From Agapetus fuscipes (taxonomy: Eukaryota; Arthropoda; Insecta; Trichoptera; Glossosomatidae): DNA of 64,000 bases. The translations under genes and the position numbers were made by a program. Positions 40,436 to 52,167 of this stretch are shown here, piece after piece. The DNA is taken from the NCBI GenBank assembly GCA_951799405.1, contig OX637334.1, positions 7,812,001-7,876,000 on the forward strand, given 5' to 3'. The notes below the pieces were generated by a model. It did no database searches, had not been told where the DNA came from, and saw only the letters and a list, made by a program, of their open reading frames with translations. Position 1 is the stretch's first letter. Each line of letters opens with the position of its first letter.

Positions 40436-40812
40436 TGTTGGTTTATTAGTTTGCTACATTTTTTGCATAAGAAATTTTTGACTTTTTTTGTATAGATTTA
40501 TTTTTAAGGTTTTGTTGTTTTTTTTTTTTTTTTGTAAACTTAAATGTCATTTATTACTCGTATTCCTTGACTTATAGGTTGGTATGAGGCTGACCACCCA
40601 TACCGTAAAAAATGGTTCACTTTGCCAATGTCACCCCTGTTTCAGGGAATGTCGGCAGGAGTTGCAGGGCTTATGTTCATTTGAGTTTGGATTTTATTTG
40701 TAAGTACACATTCAGCATTTGTAAGCGCGAACTACACGTGTTTGTTTGTGGGCATACATCTGAGAGCTTTAAATGAATATATGCTTGCAACTTAGATTAT
40801 AGATTATTATAG
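40436..40812 (+). repeat. RTE LINE 3' UTR and reference tail
   Basis: About 125 bp of T-rich UTR, then the tail at 40563-40812, starting TTCCTTGACTTATAGGTTGG and ending TTGCAACTTAGATTATAGAT. This tail is the unit found, mostly truncated, in about 35 other places in both orientations. Two copies elsewhere carry ORF-end sequence ahead of it, so the repeats are LINE 3' ends rather than an independent SINE. Confidence 0.85.
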
Positions 40813-40869
40813 ATGGGATGAAAAATATCTCTAAACAAAATAAATCTATACATGAATAAAATCCTATAT

Positions 40870-41185
40870 TAATAAAATGAAGAAGTCCTTCAACGAATGC
40901 GCACTACAAAGGAGCTCCTGCCTACCATTAAGCAGAGAAAGCTTATGTACTTCGGTCACATTATGAGAAATGAGAAGTACCGTCTCCTTCATCTTATCAT
41001 TCAGGGTAAGATTGAGGGGAGAAGATCTAAGGGACGCCGAAGTACTTCCTGGCTGAAGAACCTGCGACAGTGGCTCGGCAGAAGCACCAAGTCCCTGTTT
41101 CGAGCTGTAGCATCTTAAATCAAATAGCTATGATGATCGCCGATCTTCGTTAGAAGTGGCACAAAAAGAAGAAGAAGAATTAATC
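40870..41185 (+). pseudogene. Second LINE family, C-terminal coding end plus GAA tail
   Basis: Translates as VLQRMRTTKELLPTIKQRKL, then YFGHIMRNEKYRLLHLIIQG and SWLKNLRQWLGRS, a non-LTR RT C-terminus different from the RTE ORF above. A one-base slip before 41120 breaks the end, since IAMMIADLR-like coding resumes in another frame. Tail is AAGAAGAAGAAGAAT. A second truncated copy is at 31666-31772. Confidence 0.75.
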
Positions 41186-41803
41186 AAAAATAAAAAATTC
41201 TGACCTGCGCGTGTTCGTTCTAAGAATTTTCATTTCAGATGTTCTGGGCAGTTATTTGGTTTTTCTCATGTCCGCTTAACCTTCTCACGGTGCTATTCAA
41301 ACACCACAAATCTATGGCTCATCCTCCACTTTAGCCGAATTTTTCACACAAAAAACGATGATCCATGGATTAGCTATGTATTAAATGTTTTGTGAATAGC
41401 ACTGTGAAAGTTCCTTAATTTAATTTGTGAATTTTTTTTATCTGAAAAAGCTCCTTATGTTGTATTTTTTATTTAAATAATAAATAAAAAAGCAACACAA
41501 TTTTTGATTAAAACAATATTAATAATTTCATTCCACAATGTTTTACTTACCTAGTTCAAAAATCTTGCATAATTTAATTTCTTAAATTTTATCTGGAAAT
41601 CAATTAGGTATTTACTTTAAAAGACGTAGACAAAATTGTGACGTCATGTTGCGGGTTTATAGGGAGAGGGAGTAAGAATACTAGCCACACAGCCCTGTGA
41701 CGTTTGCCCGCTGAAACAAAAAAATAATTTATATTTCTCAACGCAATATTTTTGTTCTCTATCAGCTTCAATAAAAAAAACTTATGTTGATCACATCTTG
41801 GTT
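41186..41803. other. Gene-free stretch
   Basis: No gene recognised. GACGTCATGTTGCGGGTTTA near 41641 resembles strings at 3610 and 43391. Confidence 0.4.
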
Positions 41804-41806
41804 TTA

Positions 41807-42828
41807 GGCTCAGTTTAGACACACGAAATTTTTTTGAAAAAGTTTCGATAGTGACGTCAGACAGCGATTTTTAGCGGCAACTATCGGTTTTCCGTCTCCA
41901 CACACATTTGAACAAAATATTTTTTGAACAAAACAGAATCTTTTTCTTCTAATGGCATTTAGCTGTTGCGGTTTATTCAAACATCGAATGGGATTAAAAT
42001 AATGTAGGAATTAAATTATTTTAATACGTGTTAAGTTTAACTATGCGTCGGTAAACAAAAAGAATCATACAGATAATTTAAGATTCATCGTGGTGTTGTA
42101 CCAATTGGCTGAATATTCCAATGTTAGTTGTGAAAATATATTACGGGTTCTTAACCTCAAAAATATTTTTATGAAACAGAATGCAATATTGCAATTGTGT
42201 CATTAATATTGCATTGGTATTTTATATTGTGTTCACATTATATTGTGTCATTGTTTTTGGCGCATATTTGCCGAGACCAACATTAAATTTAAGACTTCCC
42301 TTACGACTGAAATTATTTACGACTTATAAAAATAGTTGATGAACATGTTTCTTCCGTGAAAAGTTTCACGGAATCATTTCATAATTAAAACGTTGCAATG
42401 GAAAAAAACACCGTCGTGAAATAAAATTGTTTTTAATCCAAAAGTAAGAACAAACTCAATTTCATTATTACCTACTTCCTTTTTCTTTTCAAGGGGTTAA
42501 CAATTATTTTATATTTTCCAAATTGTTTTTAGTTTTCACAGAAAATAAAGGTTTTCGAGTTTTAAATTAACAAAAAAATTTAAAATACCTACCAAAATTG
42601 TCGAGTCCATAGCATTATTGTCTTTGACTTTTCAGACATTTTAACTCCGAAGTGGAAATGTCTGACAACTCAGTCTGACCAACATTACGAAATAAGCGGG
42701 TCATGCGGCATTTTTTAAAAATCATCATAATATCAAAATTGCTAGCAACTGTCACTGCGGAGCGGCCATCTTGCTTGACGTCACTATCGAAACTTTTTCA
42801 AAAAAAATTCGTGTGTCTAAACTGAGCC
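41807..42828. mobile_element. PIF/Harbinger-like MITE, 1022 bp
   Basis: 53-bp terminal inverted repeats (41807-41859 and 42776-42828; GGCTCAGTTTAGACACACGA and its mirror) with a single mismatch. TTA stands at 41804-41806 and 42829-42831, a 3-bp duplication typical of PIF/Harbinger. No transposase ORF inside, so it is non-autonomous. The close match between termini suggests moderate age. Confidence 0.88.
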
Positions 42829-42831
42829 TTA

Positions 42832-44129
42832 GGTACTTACTTATATTTTTGACGTTATATTCATTGATAAAAATATTCTCAAAATCAAAATTTAAAGAAA
42901 ACGGTTTAATGTTCGATTGAAAGAGTTCTTTATTTAAATTATTCATGCATTTTCCAGCAGTTTTCTTTCAGCGCCAGTATTTTTTCCTTTATATATTTTT
43001 TCACAAAAAAACGTTAGATTATTATAAAAAATACCCTGAACTTAGAGTGGCCATAAAAAGAGTATAATGTATCCTATGAACGATCATCCTTCATGCAACA
43101 GTCATGCGTGTCATTTTTTAATGCGAGCCCTTAAGCTCCCACATGATTGTGAACGTGTAAAATTTGGAATTTTCTCTCTTGCTTTACAACTGAATGAATG
43201 AACTATAGCTGATTGTCATCACTTTGTTACCTATATATAAACGCATTTGCAAGGATTTCATATTTAAGAGACAGACACCACGTGTAAACGTAAACTACTT
43301 ACCCGTGATGTTTTGAGATTACATTAAATATGCAGCAGTTTTTCATTTTTGAATAAATAAGAAGAGTTTCATGAATTGACATAGACAATTTGTGACGTCA
43401 TACGGCCGGTTTGCTAGAGAAAATATAAATAAATATTTTATTATCCACTGCCAAGGACTGTTTTTCCAAGTGCGACGTTAACCGACGACAAAAAAGTTCG
43501 AAGTTCAAATTTGTTTCTGAGTCTATTATAAACACGCGAAAATGTCGAATGTTGTTCGTAAAGTGTTTGTCTGTAAGGGGCAGAAGAAAGAGCTTTAAAA
43601 TTCGGGTAGAACAGAAAAATCACCTCGCATTAAAAATAATCCGTTGAACGTTCTGGAAGAGAAAAAAACATCTTCCCGCCGAAATTTCTATGCACGCTCC
43701 GAGTCCAAGGTCTTTATGGTTTTGTAAAGAAGAATGGTCGGGTTGCCAGCTGCTAAAACTGATATTCCCAATGGAGAGTTTATCCAACAGACCTTAGCTC
43801 AATCTTTTCGGGAAAGGAGTTAACGTATACATGGCAACCCACGCGTTTGGAAAGGGATACGGTTTTTTGTATCTAATCTATCCAGACGTTTTAAAGAAAA
43901 AACCTCTTATATACGTTTTGGAAGCCGTTATTTTTTCACAAATATTTGAATAATTCATTTTTAAATAAAATATTTTAACTTCTATTTGAGTTATACACAA
44001 CCACAGAGGGCAATCAAGTGTTTTTTCTGATGAAATTGCATTTTCTAATAAAATTACACTAAGAAATTACATTTTCTGTGTTGTTATGATATTACCTTCC
44101 TATCTTTATTTTCATTTCGTCAAGTTCTT
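42832..44129. other. Gene-free stretch
   Basis: No host gene. GGGTTGCCAGC (43740) and its mirror CATGGCAACCC (43829) frame about 100 bp that may be a small foldback. GACGTCATACGGCCGGTTTG near 43393 is another copy of the 3610-type motif. Confidence 0.4.
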
Positions 44130-44290
44130 AATCTAGTGGCCAATGCTACGAACTGGTTATCAGAATACCGTGGGTTCAATTTGCAGCAAAGCAAACTATA
44201 CACTTATTTCTTTACTTCTCCGGGAATCAATTCAGCAACCGTTCGATAACGAGAGAGTAACGTAAGCCATTAGACTACGCAGCTATCAAG
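44130..44290. repeat. Two decayed tRNA-related SINE heads in opposite orientation
   Basis: Plus strand 44130-44185 has AATCTAGTGGCCAATGC and GGGTTCAATTTGCAGC. 44208-44290 on the minus strand has GTAGTCTAATGGCTTACG and GAATTGATTCCCGGAG. Both resemble family 3 (15560-15640). Confidence 0.45.
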
Positions 44291-44799
44291 ATTCATAATG
44301 AAAACACAGTAAATGTCATGAATATAGAAAAAAAAACATTTTCAGAAAAAACGTTAGATTGCCGTCTTTGCTTCAAAATGACTCGATTTTTCTGATCACA
44401 ATTTAAAAAGTAAAGTTTCAGTTTCTCTAATTAAATATTCACAAATTACATTTATCCCATCATGACGCGCTTCGGTGATAATTTGGCGCCAAATATGCTG
44501 TCAGTGTGACAGCGGAAGTGTAGGATGGCAACCCATGCGGTTTCCGTTTCCGGCCATTGACCATAGACACTGACCATAACGGGTGGTCTATACACACATC
44601 ATACATACATTAATATCATATTTTACCTTGCACACTAATTAACCATATCCTACCCCGAGGAATTAAATATTAAAGTTACCTATACGAAGCATTTTCGGAA
44701 GCAACTTTTACAATTTAACAAAATAAAGTGATAATAATTGTCCCACGTACATAAGTATTGTTATAAGATTTTCTTATCGATCTTTGCTAATCTAAGCTT
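44291..44799. other. Gene-free stretch
   Basis: Only a single MITE F-like end (GATTGCCGTCTTTGCTTC near 44355) is recognised. Confidence 0.4.
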
Positions 44800-44997
44800 A
44801 TTGCTATCTAAGTTGCAATTTTGTGTTAACATTTAAGATTCATATTGAATGCATGTATATAAGCAGACACGTGCAAGTTTACTTTTACACCTTCTGCATT
44901 AGTAGGTACATAAATAAAAATAAAGATCAACCCCGAAAAAGGGGTGACATTGGCAAAGTGCACAAATCTGTTTAGCATGGGTTGTCAGCCATGTAGG
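44800..44997 (-). repeat. RTE LINE 3' tail
   Basis: TATCTAAGTTGCAATTTTGT to GCATGGGTTGTCAGCCATG, with an internal deletion around the TTGCAGGGC motif. Confidence 0.7.
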
Positions 44998-44999
44998 TA

Positions 45000-45684
45000 G
45001 AAACCTAAACTCAGAATAAATATTTAGTAAAGACAATGAAAATTTCAAAATATTTTTAGCTTTTCTTATGGAAAAACACTTTGGAAACGTTTTGGAAATC
45101 TTACTTTTTGGTATCCTATCAAAATTAACCTATTTACCTTATTTTGTTTTTTCTGTGTAATTTAAATGACAACCAATATTTTTGGGGCATTCCCATGTCA
45201 TTTTTCTGCCCCCCTTATATTTCGTATGTCAGCATTATAATATACATGGTTTATTTTTTTTGCATTAAATTACATATTTAATCGTATGCATGTAAAACAA
45301 GATGGCTAAGCTAAATCTATCCATGTAAAAAAGGTCAAAGACAAAAAATGCCTTCTCAACAGATTTAAAAATAACTTTACCTTATTTTTATTGTTACAAA
45401 TGGATCATAAATACACGGAAAAAACAGTTCCTTTTCCGCTGCCCGGCTTACTATCTTACTGATACGTATAGAAAAGCCGCCATCAATAACGGGGAATCGA
45501 TCCCATGCGGATTGTACCGGGCTTAATGTGGCCTTTTCAAAACCGACGTTCCGCTGAACGGACGCCATGTTGGTCTGCCGTCAAATTGATACTATTACTA
45601 TCTAAAAGGTGCTACAAACAATTGTTAGTGGTAAGTGGATAGTAGCAAGTAGCTAATTTTACTTAAGATAGGTTTATAGATAGG
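45000..45684. other. Gene-free stretch
   Basis: No gene or matched repeat recognised. Confidence 0.4.
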
Positions 45685-45810
45685 TCTGTTTCAGGGAAGG
45701 TCGGCAAGAGTTGCAGGGCTTACGTTCATTTGAGATTGGGTCTTTATATTGTAGGTCCACATGCGGCATGTGTTAGTGCGAACTTATACGTGTCGGCTTG
45801 TGGGAGCCAA
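45685..45810 (+). repeat. RTE LINE 3' tail, middle segment
   Basis: CTGTTTCAGGGAAGGTCGGC through ACGTGTCGGCTTGTGGGA; lacks both boundaries. Confidence 0.8.
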
Positions 45811-48127
45811 ATACTCATATGAATTGCTAACACATACAGGCACTTACTTAAACAAAAACATCCAAAAATCGTATAGTTTTTCTGGCATTTCATATGAAGA
45901 GAGAAAAAAAATTATGTGTCACAGTCATAGTTTTCTAAACAGAAATACTGAATTAGGTTGGCACATTTTTTAATTTGGAACTTTTATCGCGGCGAGCAAA
46001 CGTCTGTCTTGTATGAGACTGCCGTCCTTAGCAACCAATAAAAATATATTTGTATGTCTTTTCCCTAGCAACCCGGCCGGGTGACGACACGGTATTGTCT
46101 ATGCCAATTCACATGCTGACCTTATTCTAAAAGGCATTTTTATTGGAGTAGGCATTTATTCCACACAAGTCTTGTTTCCCATACTACCTAATTTCAGCAC
46201 TTTACATGCCTCAAAAATTATTCGAACCATTTTTACAGGTAGGATGATGGAACCATTGCGTCTATGTTTATTTGGTAATGCATACAGTTTCATGTTTCAT
46301 ACTAGTTGTGAACTGCCTTGATTTGAATGGATTTTAACAGCTTTGTTTGCCTCCGGAACGGACTCCACCACCATTTTGCAGACCCACGGGCTGTATATTG
46401 TGTATTTAGCCGTACCCCCTTGGGAGTTGCCATCATTACAAATCAAAATGAATCATTCGAGTATCGTTCCTTTTTCAAATTAGACAGATCTCATTTGTTT
46501 GCGCTTAGACGTACCAATTGAAGGATTAAAAAAGATTCATTACTTTACTACCAACATAAATGTAAGAAACGTTCCTTTTTTGAAATGGAAAAATATTTCT
46601 AGGTAACAACCATGGATGTATAGGAATGGATGGGGTGAGAAAACAATCATTTGTGAATTAGAAATGCGCTACCCCACTCATCATACAAAAATCCGAATTC
46701 AGTCTATCCGTAACCTTCCAACTATTAACAGGTGTGTTTCCTAACTGGAATGAAAAATCGTTAAAAATGCCAAGCCATACAATTTCCAAATGCACAAACA
46801 CTATGAGAAATTGTAATAAAAAATCTGGAGTAACTTTTCACTCGTAATTACCAGTGAATATAAATATTTAAGTAAATTCAATTGATATTTTATCTGCCGA
46901 TACCTTTAGCCACAAAACCATAGCCCCGCTGTCAAACCGTCGGCCATTTTTAGTGATAGAGATGTGATGATGATAAAATATAGTATCTGATACCGTCATG
47001 TGAGAACATTTTTTTTTGTGAAATGTATGTATTTGAAGTGGTCTGTATTTAAAAATTCAAAATTTCAATTTCTACCCTACACTTTTTGTTTCATTCATGC
47101 TGTTATATTTCAATGAAATTTGATTTAAAAGAATGTTTTCTTTTCTTTGTCTTTTATAGATATTTCTCCTAACGTCATTGAAAAAACTTAAAATTAAAAT
47201 AATGTAATTTAAATAATTTTCACAAGTAATTACGTAACATTAAGTAAAATATTTACGTTTATGGAACAGAAGCATTAAAAAGTATCAGATATTTTCAAAA
47301 CCTTTGACAACACTAAATTATGTTGTCAAGGAAAATAACATCAACAATTCGTTGCTAAGTAACATTACCTGCTTACATAAATTAACGACGGAGTAGAGAC
47401 ACATAACGTGATAGAAAAGGACAACAACAAAAAACGTTTGTTGTGCGAGCGAGACAAAACAAGGGACAATGTCTGGCGAAATTAGATTTCAGTGACTGTA
47501 TGGAACACAGTGTTTAGAACTAAATCAAATAAATAGCCTCTCTATTTAATAGAACTCGATGGTAACAACAGCAAAATTTAAAAAAATATCAGATTCAAAA
47601 AATATATACCTACCGTGGGAAAGTTCACTCATTCGTTTCTTATTTCGAATATAATGAAAACTTTTATTAATATTATATCTTGTATAGTGCAATATACCAA
47701 CTGCAATTAAATAACAAATTAAAATTATCATACACACCAAATTTAAATTAAACCGTTTGTAAACTTTTTTTTAAGTTGATAGATAATTTGCTTTCAATGA
47801 TACATGTTTACCATCGTTATAATATTATATTTTATTTATATCGATTATGTTTATGTATAAAGCGGGAATTAAAAAAAATACCTTCACACCAAAACGTTCG
47901 AAATCATTTTTTTAGCTTAAACTATAAATATGAAAAATAGCGCTCACCAAATAAGTCATCTTAGTATTTATGTATTTAAGTATTTACCCCTATGACAAAA
48001 CCGACTTAAATAATGTTTTTGTACAAACTCTTTATTTACCAGTAGCGTGCATCCCATACAGGCACATGCGCCTAGTAGATAGGCAATATATGACAAAAAG
48101 CGCATTTAAGCATGATATATGATATTT
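45811..48127. other. Long gene-free stretch
   Basis: About 2.3 kb without a recognisable gene. It includes TAGCAACCCGGCCGGGTGAC (46065), the inverse of the 3610-type motif, and a SINE2 tail remnant (AGCGCTCACCAAATAAGTCA) at 47938. Short ORFs here show no family signature. Confidence 0.45.
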
Positions 48128-48128
48128 G

Positions 48129-48378
48129 TTCCTTGTCTTATAGGTTGGTATGCGGCTGACCACCCATGCTGTAAAAATGGTTCACTTTGCCAATGTCACC
48201 CCTGTTTCAGCGAAGGACAGCAAGAGTTGCAGGGTGTATGTCCATTTGAGATTTGGTTTTTATGTTGTAGGCTCACATGAGGCATGTGCTAGCGCGAACT
48301 TGTACATGTCTGGTTGTGAGAATGCATGTAATGTGAATCTCCAATGTAACATATCTTTGCAACTTAGATTAGATTAGA
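48129..48378 (+). repeat. RTE LINE 3' tail, full length
   Basis: TTCCTTGTCTTATAGGTTGG to TTTGCAACTTAGATTAGATT with a short GATTA repeat, like array member 2 at 21772. Confidence 0.88.
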
Positions 48379-48759
48379 TATAGATTTAAAATTCAAAATT
48401 TATGTTCGATTGGAGCCATCTTTAGCTCTTCAGTCAATTTCGAATGAGTTATTTTTTAAAGGAATGGGAGGAAATATTTATTTTGAAATGTATTTGCCTA
48501 TAACCTTTGCACGCGCCTGCTACATGACGGTAAATGTGGTTATTTTTGTAGTTCTAGCAGATTTGCGCGTGTACTGCGGATTGCCTAACCATAGCGCGCT
48601 TTTTCCGCCTAATATCTCACAAACTTTTTAAAGCCCGCGACACAAACTTTCAATGATTATTCAAAACTTTAAAACCGCGCTCGGTCGCGCAAGGGTTAAG
48701 TCGTTTGATTTGTTACTCCTACATTACAATAATATACCTAATTTTATATAAGTCTTTTG
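48379..48759. other. Gene-free stretch
   Basis: No gene or matched repeat recognised; the ORF at 48410-48631 has no recognisable family. Confidence 0.4.
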
Positions 48760-48922
48760 GGTTTTTATGTGAAGTTAACATGCGGCATGTGTAAGCGCGA
48801 ACTATATTTTGTAAGCAGGTACGATTTCAGGATGTTTCATCGCTTACACGTGTTTGCTTGTGGGAATGCATGAAATATAAATCTGAAATGTTGATATATC
48901 TTTACAACTCAGATTATATCCT
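48760..48922 (+). repeat. RTE LINE 3' tail with a short internal insertion
   Basis: ACATGCGGCATGTGTAAGCG then about 45 unrelated bases before CTTACACGTGTTTGCTTGTG, ending TTTACAACTCAGATTATA. Confidence 0.75.
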
Positions 48923-49367
48923 ACCCGTATTATTAAATCTAGATTCATCTAACCTTGCATCTTGCCTTGAATAATGAGATATCTCATAACATCTTGTATT
49001 ATAGTTTAATGCAATATATACTGTATCCCGTATCATCACAAGATGAAATAGAATATTTTCAATTTAATCTTAATGGGAGGGTCAAATGGAGTCAAACTGT
49101 GAAACGAACGTATAACATTTCTATTCATTATCATTAGACTAACGGCACAATTCAATCAATTCATATAAGTGGGAGACGTTGCCATCTATTGAAAAGCGTG
49201 AAAAACTCTCTTTTCTTACAAAACTTCTATACTCAAAGTATAAAACATTGGTCAAACTCACCTAGATTGAATTTTGTAAAAGGTCTTTGATAAATTTAGA
49301 TAATTTTTTCATCCCAGCGGAGAGCATTTTTGTGCTTAGTTTATTTAATTCTCATAAAGTGTTATCA

Positions 49368-49612
49368 TAACTAAGCTACACATAAAGTGTTAATTTTTAC
49401 CGCGCTGTCACCGAAAGAGTCGTATGTGGTGTCGTAATTTGACGGTATTTTTTTCAGAGTTCTTAGGTCCAAGGTGAAAATGCACTTATTTTAGTTTTTC
49501 GTCTAGATCAGTGGATCATTTTTGGACTAGGGAACACTGATAAAAATGACCGGGAAATTGTGAATCCTTCAAGAACAACGCGGTTAAAAGTAGCACTTCA
49601 TGTGTAGCTTAG
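49368..49612. repeat. SINE1 3' ends in inverted pair
   Basis: ACTAAGCTACACATAAAGTG (49370) is the SINE1 end on the minus strand; CACTTCATGTGTAGCTTAGT (49592) is the same end on the plus strand. The pair frames about 245 bp of partly SINE-like sequence. Compare 52168-52777. Confidence 0.6.
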
Positions 49613-50905
49613 TAAACATTTTCAAAGGTAGTATTAGGTTGATTTATCCTTGTTGTGACACTTTTTATCGTATTTTTGTCGTAACAAACAAATAATCCAA
49701 CTGCATTTTTACATCCAGCTAGCATAATAACTATACGCTTAATTCCTAACAAATCAGTCTTACATTTATTACCTTTGAATTATTGTCACACACGATTCCC
49801 AATTTATTTTTATTTTTTATGGTTTGTGTTTTGTAATATATAACACTGTGAAAATTCATGTTGATTGATTTATGTTTTAATCAAAAATTAGTTTGTTTAA
49901 AAACATAGATCAACCCAATTTTTCTGGTTACTTCTAACCCCAATCATCAATTCTAACCCCAAAGCCTTCGCAAGAACTAAGAACCCTCACTTATTTTCCA
50001 GCGGTTTGTGTAAAACTCACCTGTGAAAATATAAAGGTTTCACTCTTTCGATGACAACGTGACAAAAAAATGCTATCTTAGAACAGAAGAAGCGTCTTTT
50101 TTGTGATAAACCAACGTTACATAAGAGTCACAGAACCAAACGCAGCAAACTAGGTTTTTTTTAATATGTAGAAAATGTATGGAAATGATGACGTAATGAT
50201 TTTCTGTGTTTCACATATATTTATTTCACAAAACATCCGAGATTACTGCCTTTGACAGTGCACGGCTTACAAGGTTTGTACCTACATAATGTAAAAAGTT
50301 TAAGACTGAGATCAATAAAGCTACGAACGAGTTTTCTTGCACGTGTCTGGGTCTCTGACGTAGAGGGATGACATTTTCACTTGAAAGGGAAAAGTTATGA
50401 AGGAGATATGTTGACAAACATGTAATATTCACTAAGCCAAAAAATAGACAAGCATTTTAAGCTTAGTTCTATAACAGAATCATAATACATCACTCTTTAA
50501 TTCATAATTAGAATCACCCTTCGATTCAAAATTATAATCATTCTTTGATTCGAAATTGGAATATTTTTCAATTTAAAATTGAAGTCACTCTTTGATTCAA
50601 AGCTTAAATCACTTTATAATTGCAAATTAGAATCACTTTTTATTTTTAAATAAGAATCACTCTTCAATTCATAATTCAAAAGTAAAAATCATTTCTAAAA
50701 CATTTCAAGAAATTAAAAAAACAATAAAAATAAATTAATTCTTTAACGTTGTAGGATTTTTTTTTATTAAAACGCCTGATTTTTTTATCGATAACATTTT
50801 ATTAGTATTTTACAAAATATTATTTTTTATAAAACGAAAACTTTATGACATGTAGCCATCCTAATGTTTTTTTTTTTTAATTAAGAAAGAAATGTACCAA
50901 AAATG
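49613..50905. other. Gene-free stretch
   Basis: No gene. 50515-50680 contains a loose tandem of a unit like GAATCACTCTTTGATTCAAA, several copies about 35-40 bp apart. Confidence 0.45.
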
Positions 50906-51015
50906 GGATGAATATGAATTGAAAGTGGTATGCAAGGATAGGAAGAAATGAAGACAGCTCTGCAGAGGCTCTGGCCTTCCCTAGCAGAATGGCGACAGAG
51001 CTACAGTTACAGTCT
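50906..51015 (+). pseudogene. Remnant of an RTE ORF C-terminus
   Basis: GTGGTATGCAAGGATAGGAA GAAA reads VVCKDRKK, like EVCMDRKK near the end of the intact ORF (40382-40402). The rest does not match the reference tail, so this belongs to another subfamily or is chance. Confidence 0.4.
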
Positions 51016-51264
51016 GGTACTTAAGTAAATGGAAATCGTTACCGAAATACAGTCGCTATTTTTTGTGGAAGATACTTAAAAATAAGAGAACACTTCGGCG
51101 GCCATTTTGAATAGAAAATAAGGTTGCCATGCGTCAGAAAAAACATCCAATAAATACATCCCTTCATCTGCGAAGGGCCATAACCACAAATTTTAACGAT
51201 ACTTATAATAAAAATACAGTATCTATTTTCTTAATGTAAAATACTCGTACAACGCCTCCACTCT

Positions 51265-51430
51265 ATATTTAATCGAAGTTGTAAAGATATATTAATATTT
51301 GAAGCATGCCCACCAGCAATCACTTAAGTTTCGACATGCTGAATGTTAACTTATGCACAAAATAAGATCTACACTTAAAATAAACATAAGCTATGCATCT
51401 GTTACCGACTTACCCTGAAATAGGCCTAAA
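51265..51430 (-). repeat. RTE LINE 3' tail, diverged
   Basis: ATCGAAGTTGTAAAGATATA to ACCGACTTACCCTGAAATAG. Confidence 0.6.
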
Positions 51431-51992
51431 AGAAAAGAAACTACTTAAATTAAAATACACGGCACCCATAGTGATTTAAATAAATAAATCCACCGAAAAA
51501 TCAAGTATAAAATTAGTAGCTTAGTACCGGAGACGGCAATCTAGGATCATAAAAATATGACCATTTTTAAAAAGTGATTTTAAAACACTTTTTACAACAA
51601 GTAAATTTCCTGCAAGGACACTGCAGATCTATAGCGTCTCCTTGACAGACACACTTCAAAATTTGACTTTAAAACTTTTACACCACAGAAAGCCGGCAAT
51701 GCAAAAGGCACGATTCCTTTGCGCAAGTCTGCAACAGTGTTTGGTGAGCGTGCTTTTGCAATAGAGGCATAAAACCGACTGCCACCTGTGGTTCGAGAGA
51801 TTGTCGACAGCAATCACTTCAAAAGACGTCTTAAGACGGATTTCTTCACCGAATCTTTTGGGGCGCTTTTAAGGTAACAATATCACGAAACGGTAACAAA
51901 TAAACCAAAAAAAAATCGATCGATTCATCATCATCAATGATCCAAAGAATTGTCCTTCGCGACTAATATGTGCTTCTCTCTCCCTGTTGCAG
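51431..51992. other. Sequence upstream of the first HCN exon, intron
   Basis: Presumed intron; ends in a pyrimidine-rich tract and AG at 51991-51992. No upstream channel exon was found in the window. A MITE F-like end lies near 51530. Confidence 0.5.
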
Positions 51993-52156
51993 GTTCTACT
52001 GGGACCTGTGCATGCTGCTGCTTTTGGTGGCCAACCTCATCATCCTGCCCGTCGCCATCTCCTTCTTCAATGACGACCTCAGCACGCGCTGGATCGCCTT
52101 CAACTGCCTTTCCGACACCATCTTCCTCATAGATATCGTCGTTAATTTTAGAACAG
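51993..52156 (+). CDS. Ih: I(h)/HCN channel exon, S1-S2
   Basis: 164-bp internal exon of a hyperpolarization-activated cyclic-nucleotide-gated cation channel of the plasma membrane. It starts after TTGCAG with the last base of a codon (probably the R of DFR) and ends AACAG before GTAAGC, one base into a glycine codon. It reads [20 protein letters not shown] (S1), [13 protein letters not shown], then [20 protein letters not shown] (S2). This is nearly the same as insect I(h) as I remember it. Third positions are C/G-rich compared with the surrounding AT-rich DNA. It splices in phase to the exon at 56591. Confidence 0.95.
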
Positions 52157-52167
52157 GTAAGCAGGAT

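Noticed and set aside
43740..43840. Small transposon with GGGTTGCCA ends
   Set aside because: Inverted ends are only about 9 bp and no duplication or second complete copy was seen.
51431..51992. Upstream HCN exon (IHPCSDF region)
   Set aside because: I looked for an exon ending in the DFR codon with a donor site but found none; it is probably upstream of the window or missed.
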